From the NCBI GenBank assembly GCA_003242115.1, contig QBMP01000004.1:38965-50802 (forward strand): 11,838 bases of DNA. Direction: 5' to 3'. Source of the DNA: Phormidesmis priestleyi (GTDB lineage: Bacteria; Cyanobacteriota; Cyanobacteriia; Phormidesmidales; Phormidesmidaceae). This document shows, piece by piece, positions 6,772 through 11,838 of this stretch (its first letter is position 1; each line of letters begins with the position of its first letter). A program made the translations under genes and the position numbers. The notes under the pieces were generated by a model. That model did not search any database, was not told the origin of the DNA, and saw only the letters and a list, made by a program, of their open reading frames with translations.

Positions 6772-7626
6772 CTAATCAACCGCCCATTTGCAGGTCGCTC
6801 TCAGTACCCAGCGCAGCAGCAGATCGAACAAAAAGCCAATTACGCCCAGCAAGATTAAGTAGGCGAAGATTTCGTCTGTTCTAAAGAATTTTTGAGCGAT
6901 CGCAATCCGTTTACCCAAGCCCTCAGTGGCCGCAATCAGCTCAGCAACGACCACCAAATTCCAAGCCGATGCCATATTAATGCGAAAAGCATCGAGAATA
7001 TTGGGCACCACAAACGGCGTAATTACCTGCATCAGCGTTTGCCGCCGCGACCCGCCCAACGTGTAGGTAGCCTCTAATAAATGCTTCGGCACAAACTTGA
7101 CAGCATCCATAATCATCAGCGTATTAAAGAAAATCACGCCGATAAAAATCAGCGCAATCTTCGGTGCTTCGTCTAGGCCCAGATAGATAATCAGCAGCGG
7201 AATAAAAGCCGGAGCAGGCATATAGCGCACGATGCCCATGATGGGTTCGAGCAGCGATCGCACCGTCGCAAACGCCCCCATCCCAATGCCCAAAGGCACC
7301 GACAGCACCGCCGCCAGCAAAAATCCTAGCCCCACCCGCGTCACACTTGCGCGCACATCTTCCAGCAAATAGCCCTCAGCCCACAGCCGCCCAAACGCTT
7401 GCGCCACCTCTACCGGCGAGGGCAAAAACTTCGGATTCACCACCCCACTCGCCGACAGCGCCCACCACAGACAAAAAGGCACCACTATCGAGAGAATGCG
7501 CAGTCCCAAACTCAAATGGCCTGGAATCGGTTCACCCATTCGCCAAAAGGTTCTAGGCTTCCAGACTTTGTGATTAATCGTCTCACGCTGTAAAAGCGGC
7601 GGTGAAAATCCTTCAAGCTCGATCAT
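6772..7626 (-). CDS. ABC transporter permease of the guanidine operon (SsuC/TauC/NrtB type)
   Basis: Inner-membrane permease of 284 residues with about six hydrophobic segments. The first is near residues 40-60; others are near 97-118, 136-150, 157-173, 224-234 and 253-275. The cytoplasmic EAA-type coupling loop is EATYTLGGSRRQTLMQVITP (185-204), the contact site for the ATPase. The sequence is typical of the BPD_transp_1 domain in nitrate/sulfonate/taurine-type importers. ATG 7626 was chosen because AAGGAG (7638-7633) lies six bases upstream. An in-frame GTG at 7653 would place that Shine-Dalgarno sequence inside the coding region. It sits between the binding-protein gene (54 bp upstream) and the ATPase gene (50 bp downstream), completing a one-permease ABC importer that presumably works as a homodimer. 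Substrate assignment to guanidine rests on the riboswitch and gdmH in the same operon. Confidence 0.9.
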   Translation of the reverse strand: MIELEGFSPPLLQRETINHKVWKPRTFWRMGEPIPGHLSLGLRILSIVVPFCLWWALSASGVVNPKFLPSPVEVAQAFGRLWAEGYLLEDVRASVTRVGLGFLLAAVLSVPLGIGMGAFATVRSLLEPIMGIVRYMPAPAFIPLLIIYLGLDEAPKIALIFIGVIFFNTLMIMDAVKFVPKHLLEATYTLGGSRRQTLMQVITPFVVPNILDAFRINMASAWNLVVVAELIAATEGLGKRIAIAQKFFRTDEIFAYLILLGVIGFLFDLLLRWVLRATCKWAVD

Positions 7627-7632
7627 AAAACT

Positions 7633-7651
7633 CTCCTTGCTCCTTCCCTCC
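7633..7651 (-). promoter_or_regulatory. Clustered Shine-Dalgarno sequences deciding the permease start
   Basis: On the - strand the permease ATG (7626) is preceded by GGAGGG (7651-7646), AAGGAG (7645-7640) and AAGGAG (7638-7633). The nearest is six bases from the ATG, close to ideal spacing. This fixes the start at 7626 and argues against the upstream GTG. Other genes of the operon show weaker signals, so the permease may be translated independently and well. Confidence 0.7.
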
Positions 7652-7680
7652 ACTTCTTAGAGAGTAGAGATAACGGTGAA

Positions 7681-8724
7681 CTACGGGTTAGCTGCGGCAT
7701 AAGCTTTAACGAACTGATCGTCTAAAATAGGCGCTAGTTCCGGCGCTTCAGGAATAAACCCAACCCCTACCATAAAGTCAGCCATCTCTTTGGCGGCATA
7801 CGGCATATGCTCCATTCCTTCACCGTCACTAAAGGCTTTGAGATTATCTTCTATCGTAAAAAATCGGGTACCTACCTTGAGCTGTTGTAGTTCTTCAAGC
7901 GGGACACCGGCACGCTTCGCCATAATCTCATCGGCTTTCTCAGGATTTTCTTCCATAAATGCCAGCACATCGAACCAAGTCTTCACAATCGCCTGCACAT
8001 CTTCTGGGCGCTGATCAATGATGGTTTTACTCATCACTAACAAATCAGGAATCGCCCCCGGAAAATCAGCAGAAGTCACCAGTTCCTTGCTGCCCTCACG
8101 CTCTAGTGCCGTTAGCCAAAAAGGTGGGAAAGCGCCTACCGCATCGACTTGGCCTGCCGCAAACGCCGCTGCTGCGGCCCCGGTTTCTAACGGCACAATT
8201 TCCACATCATCGCGAGAGAGTCCTTCTTTTTCAAGCGCTAAGCTCAGCAAAAAGTCATCAACCACGCCTTCTTCAACAGCAACTTTTTTGCCCTTTAAGT
8301 CCGCTACGGTATTGATCTCTGCGGTTACAATAATTTTGTCATTACCAGCCGAGTTGTCGTTCACCAGCACGGCCACTTCGCCATTAATGGCATCAGCAGC
8401 AAATGAAATAGTGTCATTGAGGGTTTGGCAATTGCCATCAAGCTGTCCGGTGGCAAAAGCTTCCATCGATTCAATGTAGCCATCGAACCACTTCATTTCT
8501 ACATTCACATTATTGGCAGCAAAAAGCCCTTCTTGTTCGGCAATAGCCCAAGGCCACCAGCCTGCCCAATTGCTGTAGCCAATGACAATAGCTTTGGTGG
8601 GTTCTGTTGGGGCTGAACCGCTATCGGCAGCGCTGTCGCTTTTGGGCGCAGCGCCACAGCTTACTGTCACTAGCAGGGTACAAAGGAAAGCTAAACAAAG
8701 AGAAATGAGCTGGCGTCTTTTCAT
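7681..8724 (-). CDS. ABC substrate-binding lipoprotein of the guanidine operon (NMT1/SsuA-like)
   Basis: Solute-capturing protein of the importer, 347 residues, tethered to the outer face of the inner membrane. The leader MKRRQLISLCLAFLCTLL ends in VTVSC (Cys23), a lipobox-type site, followed by an Ala/Ser/Pro linker. The mature protein begins AIVIGYSNWAGWWPWAIAEQ, then EGLFAANNVNVEMKWFDG. Later come GQLDGNCQTLNDTISFA, the hinge region DLKGKKVAVEEGVVDDFLL and FAAGQVDAVGAFPPFW. This is the periplasmic type II fold of NMT1/THI5 and sulfonate/nitrate binders. Tryptophans at the mature N-terminus are typical of this subgroup and could form part of a pocket for a planar cation, which is inference. 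The gene lies 51 bp after hypB and 54 bp before the permease. ATG 8724 has no recognisable ribosome-binding site; upstream sequence is pyrimidine-rich. Guanidine as ligand is inferred from operon context and from the Synechocystis cluster. Confidence 0.88.
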   Translation of the reverse strand: MKRRQLISLCLAFLCTLLVTVSCGAAPKSDSAADSGSAPTEPTKAIVIGYSNWAGWWPWAIAEQEGLFAANNVNVEMKWFDGYIESMEAFATGQLDGNCQTLNDTISFAADAINGEVAVLVNDNSAGNDKIIVTAEINTVADLKGKKVAVEEGVVDDFLLSLALEKEGLSRDDVEIVPLETGAAAAAFAAGQVDAVGAFPPFWLTALEREGSKELVTSADFPGAIPDLLVMSKTIIDQRPEDVQAIVKTWFDVLAFMEENPEKADEIMAKRAGVPLEELQQLKVGTRFFTIEDNLKAFSDGEGMEHMPYAAKEMADFMVGVGFIPEAPELAPILDDQFVKAYAAANP

Positions 8725-8775
8725 AGCGGAAAAAAGGAATGAGGATTAGGAAAGTGGGAAAGCTTTAAAGCCGTG

Positions 8776-9477
8776 CTAGACCATCTGGGCAATCGACCGA
8801 TTAGCACAGGCCGTTACGGTCTGACGAATCCAGGTATACCAGTCTTCTAGGCCTTCGCCGGTTTTCGCCGATACGGAAATAATCGCGGCCCTTGAGTTAA
8901 TCTGCCTGACGTTGGCCACAATTTTGTCGATATCGACTTCTAAGTAAGGGGCCAAGTCTGTTTTGGTGATCAACAAGCAATCCGCTTCACGAAACATCAG
9001 CGGATATTTGAGCGGTTTGTCTTCGCCTTCGGTGATGCTCAAGAGCGCGACTTTGGCATGTTCTCCTACCTCAAATTCTGCGGGGCAAACCAAATTGCCG
9101 ACGTTTTCAACAAACATTAAGTCAAAGGCTTCGGGCTGCTGCTCATGCTCGAACTGATGCAAGCCCCCGGCGACCATTTTAGAGTCGAGATGACAGGCTC
9201 TGCCGGTGTTAATCGCGATCACCGGGGTGCCGCCTTTACGTAGTCGTTCGGCGTCTAGCTGCGTGGTCATATCGCCTTCAATCACGGCCATCCGCAGTTC
9301 GGCTTGCAGCGATCGCAACGTTTCTTCCAATAGCTGAGTTTTACCCGAACCCGGGCTGCTCATGATATTTAGGCAGGTGATGCCCCAGCGATCTAGGCGA
9401 TCGCGATTCGCATCTGCCCCCGCCTGATTGGCATGAAGCAAATTCATCTCTAAAACAGCGTCAAATGTTTGGTGCAT
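8776..9477 (-). CDS. hypB: HypB-type GTPase for nickel insertion
   Basis: GTP-dependent nickel metallochaperone, 233 residues from ATG 9477, acting with HypA. Visible elements are the P-loop SSPGSGKT (40-47), [15 protein letters not shown], the metal/switch region NTGRACHLD with Cys95 and His96, [18 protein letters not shown] with Cys131 (the nickel/zinc site of the G domain), a GTP-specificity motif TKTD (171-174) and SAKTGEG. The N-terminus lacks both the CxxCGC high-affinity nickel motif and the His-rich stretch found in many hydrogenase HypB proteins, so this is a minimal HypB2-type protein. No hypC, D, E, F or hydrogenase gene is nearby; its client is presumably the nickel enzyme GdmH two genes upstream. 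ATG 9477 follows AGGAG at seven bases; TTG 9480 is the less likely alternative. The gap from hypA is 51 bp. Confidence 0.95.
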   Translation of the reverse strand: MHQTFDAVLEMNLLHANQAGADANRDRLDRWGITCLNIMSSPGSGKTQLLEETLRSLQAELRMAVIEGDMTTQLDAERLRKGGTPVIAINTGRACHLDSKMVAGGLHQFEHEQQPEAFDLMFVENVGNLVCPAEFEVGEHAKVALLSITEGEDKPLKYPLMFREADCLLITKTDLAPYLEVDIDKIVANVRQINSRAAIISVSAKTGEGLEDWYTWIRQTVTACANRSIAQMV

Positions 9478-9528
9478 CAATCATCTCCTAATTTAGTTTC
9501 CTAATTTAGAGTCTTTCAACTCAATCTT

Positions 9529-9891
9529 TTATGCAGCCACAGACTGCGAAAATTCCACCCGCTCAATCTTCAGCTCACGCCCAGAGCGAATATCGTCCAT
9601 CGGCGATTGGCAGCACGCGCAGCTATACTGCCTCCCGATGTCAGGGCGATATTCCTGCTGACAGGGGTGACAAAATGCAATCAAAGGCGTTTTTTTAATC
9701 ACCAGCTCAGCGCCATCTAAAAAAGTTCCTTGCGTCTGCACCTGAAACGCAAACTGAAGACTCGCAGGCTCCACCCCGGCAAAGTCTCCAACGGTCAAAT
9801 GTACTCTCTCCACCGTGGCCTGCTCAGGCTGCTGAGCCAGCCAGCCTTTCACCGTCAAAATCAGCGCCTTTGTCATATCGGTTTCATGCAT
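9529..9891 (-). CDS. hypA: HypA-type nickel metallochaperone
   Basis: Small nickel-binding chaperone of 120 residues that passes nickel to a target enzyme with HypB. It begins Met-His-Glu, with the N-terminal nickel-binding His2 next to Glu3. A zinc-ribbon follows with two CxxC pairs: CHPC (Cys74, Cys77) and CACC (Cys91, Cys94). Between them the HLTVGDFAGVEPASLQFAF segment is typical of the HypA fold. The start is fixed by TAAAGGA eight bases upstream, which overlaps the gdmH stop codon; only 12 bp separate the genes, implying coupled translation. In Synechocystis the paralogous hypA2 sits at the same place beside the guanidine hydrolase gene, and HypA/HypB are needed for active enzyme; that dedicated role is assumed here. 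Confidence 0.95.
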   Translation of the reverse strand: MHETDMTKALILTVKGWLAQQPEQATVERVHLTVGDFAGVEPASLQFAFQVQTQGTFLDGAELVIKKTPLIAFCHPCQQEYRPDIGRQYSCACCQSPMDDIRSGRELKIERVEFSQSVAA

Positions 9892-9903
9892 TTCTGTTGT
9901 CCT

Positions 9904-11088
9904 TTACTGCCATTCATCGCTGCCCAAGCTCATATCGGCAGCTTCATTGATATAGTCAGGCTTAGCACTGCGCGGCAACTGTTCAGAAAGCACCAGATGG
10001 GCTAGCGCATCACAAATTACTCTGGTGGCCAGCAGCGAGGTCATATCGCTCACATCGTAGGGTGGCGACACCTCAACAATTTCTAAGCCACAGACTTTTA
10101 CCTTCGAGACAATTTTGCCTAGCAGATAAAGCGCTTCACGCGGCAGCAGTCCACCCGGTTCAGGCCAACCGGTACCCGGTACAAAGCCTGCATCAATGCA
10201 GTCAATATCGAAGCTGATATAAACGCAGTCAGTGCCGTCAGTTGCCCTTTCGACCGCAAAGTCTACCGCTGCATCTAGGCCCATTTCGGTAATATCAGTC
10301 ACCGTGAGAATATTAGTGGCCCGCTCACGGCATACTTTCACCCCAGGGCGAGGCACTTGCCAGCCGCCAATGCCGAGCTGCACCAGATTTTTTGCCGGGG
10401 CATTCACGATGTTGGTGGCATGAAACCAAGGGCAGGTGTGCATCCGCTCATCAAGATCGGTTTCTTGCGTATCGACATGGCGATCAAAGTGAATAATGCC
10501 GACTTTTTTGTCGCCCAAGTGACGACAGACGCCGCGCACGGTGGGAAAGCCAATAGAATGGTCGCCACCGAGGATAATCGGTAAGGCTCCTGAGCTAAAA
10601 ATATGGGCAATGCCCTTTGAAATTTGGTCGAAAGATTTTTCGTTGTTGGCGGGAATGGTGAAAATATCGCCCACATCGCACATCGTGATGCTTTCGCGCA
10701 AATCCACGCCTAGCTCAAAGTTATAGGGCGTATACAGCGCTGAAATTCGGCGAATGCCCTGCGGCCCAAAGCGTGTGCCCGGACGGTAAGTAGTCCCTGA
10801 ATCGTGCGGCACGCCGACAATCGCGACATCATAATCTCCTACCTTACGGACATCCTCGATATAGGGCGCTTTGAGGAAGGTGTTGATGCCTGCATAGTGA
10901 GGCAGTTCGCCGCGAGAGAAGGTGGGGATGGTGCGATCGCGAATACTCTCAGCCGCTTCTAGGCCATACATCAGGCCCTGATCGACTTCTTGCTGCCAGC
11001 CGGTCATCGGCAGCCGAGCTTCTTTTTCTAAGGCGGAGTTAGCCTCACTGCGGCCATCTTGGCTGCGAAAGGTGGGTTGATCGCTCAT
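9904..11088 (-). CDS. gdmH: Nickel-dependent guanidine hydrolase (ureohydrolase family)
   Basis: Cytoplasmic enzyme, 394 residues, that hydrolyses guanidine to ammonia and urea. The arginase/agmatinase fold is clear: GGDHS with metal ligand His177, FDRHVDTQ supplying Asp202, His204 and Asp206, SFDIDCID supplying Asp294 and Asp296, and EIVEVSPPYDVSD near the C-terminus. An N-terminal extension of about 70 residues precedes the core, so it is longer than typical agmatinases and close to the 390-residue Synechocystis Sll1077. Agmatinases usually read DAHxD and GTGTPEPGG; here the equivalents are DRHVD and GTGWPEPGG. Together with the guanidine-I riboswitch upstream and hypA/hypB downstream, this supports guanidine hydrolase rather than speB. 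ATG 11088 was chosen; TTG 11160 also keeps the frame but lies at the T run of the leader hairpin. The ribosome-binding site is weak. The substrate is inferred from homology and context. Confidence 0.9.
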   Translation of the reverse strand: MSDQPTFRSQDGRSEANSALEKEARLPMTGWQQEVDQGLMYGLEAAESIRDRTIPTFSRGELPHYAGINTFLKAPYIEDVRKVGDYDVAIVGVPHDSGTTYRPGTRFGPQGIRRISALYTPYNFELGVDLRESITMCDVGDIFTIPANNEKSFDQISKGIAHIFSSGALPIILGGDHSIGFPTVRGVCRHLGDKKVGIIHFDRHVDTQETDLDERMHTCPWFHATNIVNAPAKNLVQLGIGGWQVPRPGVKVCRERATNILTVTDITEMGLDAAVDFAVERATDGTDCVYISFDIDCIDAGFVPGTGWPEPGGLLPREALYLLGKIVSKVKVCGLEIVEVSPPYDVSDMTSLLATRVICDALAHLVLSEQLPRSAKPDYINEAADMSLGSDEWQ

Positions 11089-11158
11089 AACGCTTACGCC
11101 TTTGGTTCGTGCCAAAGGAAATGGGTGTACAGGTGCAAAGCTACCCCTTTCCAATAGC

Positions 11159-11223
11159 AAAACCCGGTGAGGGAGCTATGGCGGCACCTTTACAACGGCA
11201 CCTGGTAGCTTCACTCTCCCGGG
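11159..11223 (-). terminator. Terminator-like hairpin of the riboswitch expression platform
   Basis: On the - strand CCCGG (11223-11219) and the following GAG pair with CTC and CCGGG (11171-11169 and 11167-11163). AGCT (11210-11207) pairs with AGCT (11177-11174), giving a long imperfect hairpin followed by TTTT (11162-11159). Its 5' arm is the last conserved segment of the aptamer (CCCGGGAGAG), so aptamer and hairpin cannot form together. Ligand binding should block this hairpin and let transcription reach gdmH, an ON switch. The T run is short, so termination strength is uncertain. Confidence 0.7.
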
Positions 11224-11378
11224 CTTTTATCCCTCCGTGTACTAAAGCGCTGCAAACCTAAGTTTACGGACTCTAGCGGTTTCTCTTGGACCAGACATTA
11301 GGCGATCGCTCACAAAAAGCAGCTTCAGTTAAAAAAGCCACTTATTCACAGCGTCACAGCTAATCGGAACCCTAGAAA
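11214..11378 (-). promoter_or_regulatory. Guanidine-I (ykkC class) riboswitch aptamer
   Basis: Cis-acting RNA that binds free guanidinium and controls the downstream operon. The - strand carries the conserved blocks of the class in order: TTTCTAGGGTTCCG (11378-11365), CTGGTCCAAGAGAAA (11294-11280) and ACGGAGGGATAAAAGCCCGG (11238-11219) running into GAGAG. P1 can form from TCT and GGG with the AGA and CCC of the 3' block. P2 is closed by ATTAG (11364-11360) with CTAAT (11301-11297) and is long, with a HIP1 octamer inside it. P3 is formed by CTAGAG with CTTTAG, capped by GTAAAC-TTAG-GTTTGC. At about 165 nt it is larger than usual, through P2. The gdmH ATG lies 125 bp downstream. Identification rests on remembered consensus blocks, which match almost exactly. 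Confidence 0.93.
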
Positions 11379-11492
11379 CAATCTTCTAGCTGATTAGTTT
11401 AAGAAAGCTACACATACGACCAAACTTAGGGCAAAGAAACCTCTTAACCTCACTTTGAGTTGCACAATAGCACCCAAACCTTAACGAGAAGT

Positions 11493-11521
11493 ACAATAGG
11501 CAAAAGTGTCAAAAGATACAA
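11493..11521 (-). promoter_or_regulatory. Candidate promoter for the guanidine operon
   Basis: On the - strand TTGTAT (11521-11516) and TATTGT (11498-11493) are spaced by 17 bp, three and four matches to the -35 and -10 consensus. A start near 11485 would give a leader of about 400 nt that includes the entire riboswitch. A second TATTGT (11469-11464) lies nearer the aptamer but lacks a partner. Weak evidence only. Confidence 0.25.
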
Positions 11522-11580
11522 AACGGATCGATTTTTCTAATTTTTTCAAAGTTTCAAATTCGTAGAGAGAGGCGACGTCG

Positions 11581-11637
11581 AAAAAATCCTTGTTGAAATA
11601 ACAGCATTAAGGCAAAGCGGATTTTTTGTTACTCAAT
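11581..11637. repeat. Perfect 9-bp inverted repeat with long loop
   Basis: AAAAAATCC (11581-11589) and GGATTTTTT (11629-11637) are exact complements across 39 bases. A smaller TGTT/AACA pairing lies inside the loop. The 8-bp palindrome CGACGTCG directly abuts the left arm. The T run at the right end gives it the look of a weak terminator for a rightward transcript, but no gene precedes it on that strand in the window. Confidence 0.35.
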
Positions 11638-11768
11638 GACAGAATTAAGAAATAAAATCGCTCGCGCAAACTGCCTTATGTACTGATAGTAAATCGCGCT
11701 ATAGTTTCACCTAAATGCGTTGTGCCGTACATCACATCGGCCAAATCGGTAAAGAAGGAACCCCTCAC

Positions 11769-11838
11769 ATGCGCCAAACCAGACTCATCCAGCGAGGGCT
11801 CACCCTCCTTACCACCGGCCTTTTTACGAGTGCCTTCC
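11769..11838 (+). CDS. N-terminus of an exported protein, truncated by the window edge
   Basis: From ATG 11769 the frame stays open to the end of the window. It encodes 23 residues that begin MRQTRLIQRG and continue LTLLTTGLFTSAF. The basic start followed by a hydrophobic stretch is a typical signal peptide or lipoprotein leader. AAGGA lies 10 bases before the ATG, a usable ribosome-binding site. It is transcribed away from the guanidine operon and shares its upstream region. Too little is visible to name the protein. Confidence 0.6.
   Translation, partial: MRQTRLIQRGLTLLTTGLFTSAF

Larger units (their letters stand above)
11379..11768. other. Divergent intergenic region between the guanidine operon and an exported-protein gene
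   Basis: No convincing coding frame. It must hold the promoter of the leftward guanidine operon and that of the rightward gene starting at 11769. For the rightward gene TATAGT (11700-11705) is a possible -10 element, without a good -35 partner. The region also contains the palindrome CGACGTCG (11573-11580) next to a 9-bp inverted repeat. No consensus NtcA site (GTA-N8-TAC) was found; the nearest is GTGTCAAAAGATAC at 11506-11519, with one mismatch. Confidence 0.6.

Noticed and set aside
7627..7653. Permease start at GTG 7653
   Set aside because: The strong AAGGAG that serves ATG 7626 would then be coding sequence, and the added residues have no family counterpart.
8018..8479. 153-codon open frame on the + strand
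   Set aside because: Lies wholly antisense to the binding-protein gene; the peptide is a Ser/Ala/Pro-rich low-complexity shadow without family features.
8762..8771. Palindrome GCTTTAAAGC between hypB and the binding-protein gene
   Set aside because: Short, AT-rich and without a T run; likely chance, and a terminator here would split the operon.
8776..9891. Part of a hydrogenase maturation locus
   Set aside because: No hydrogenase subunits or hypC, D, E, F are present; the genes are embedded in the guanidine operon.
9904..11088. Annotation as agmatinase (speB) of polyamine synthesis
   Set aside because: The guanidine-I riboswitch, adjacent hypA/hypB, N-terminal extension and motif differences all favour guanidine hydrolase.
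11089..11160. 24-codon N-terminal extension of gdmH from TTG 11160
   Set aside because: This start falls in the T run of the leader hairpin, the extension is not protein-like for the family, and ATG 11088 gives a length close to the known guanidine hydrolase.
11506..11519. NtcA nitrogen-control site
   Set aside because: GTGTCAAAAGATAC has one mismatch in the GTA-N8-TAC core, and no -10 element lies at the proper distance in either direction.

Overview
The window looks like a chromosomal segment from a cyanobacterium. At least 15 copies of the HIP1 octamer GCGATCGC are scattered through it (for example at 48, 733, 1142, 1486, 3524, 4912, 5126, 5867, 6288, 6896, 7254, 9309, 9397, 10933 and 11302), and the gene families and moderate GC content also fit. 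The genus cannot be fixed from sequence alone. No mobile element, CRISPR array, tRNA or rRNA was seen.

Left part (1-3982): the 3' end of metG, then a solitary PF04392-type substrate-binding protein gene (+ strand). This ends at a hairpin shared with a convergent pair on the - strand: an eight-helix, ZIP-like membrane protein and a small lipoprotein-like protein. A divergent intergenic region with a tandem 14-bp repeat leads into a + strand gene with a DUF1877-like C-terminal part. That gene is followed by a short reading frame of doubtful status and a strong inverted repeat.

Middle (3983-5947): a large, apparently secreted FAD-dependent oxidoreductase with a C-terminal TPR extension. Its 3' end overlaps that of the next operon by 12 bp, tail to tail.

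Right part (5936-11378, all on the - strand, transcribed from right to left): a guanidine-utilisation operon. The order of transcription is guanidine-I (ykkC) riboswitch, a terminator-like hairpin overlapping the aptamer's 3' end, gdmH (Ni-dependent guanidine hydrolase of the ureohydrolase fold), hypA and hypB (nickel insertion), then a substrate-binding lipoprotein, a permease and an ATPase of the nitrate/sulfonate/taurine ABC type. The order matches the sll1077-sll1082 cluster known from Synechocystis. Free guanidine should stabilise the aptamer and prevent termination. The transporter imports guanidine, HypA/HypB load nickel into GdmH, and GdmH splits guanidine into ammonia and urea.

Far right (11379-11838): about 390 bp of non-coding DNA with candidate regulatory elements, then the first 23 codons of a divergent exported-protein gene cut by the window edge.

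The most notable element is the riboswitch-controlled guanidine operon. The system is known, but this copy has a long P2 arm carrying a HIP1 site, a possible pre-aptamer hairpin and alternative pairings in the leader. The secreted flavoprotein-TPR fusion and the DUF1877-like/short-ORF pair are less understood.
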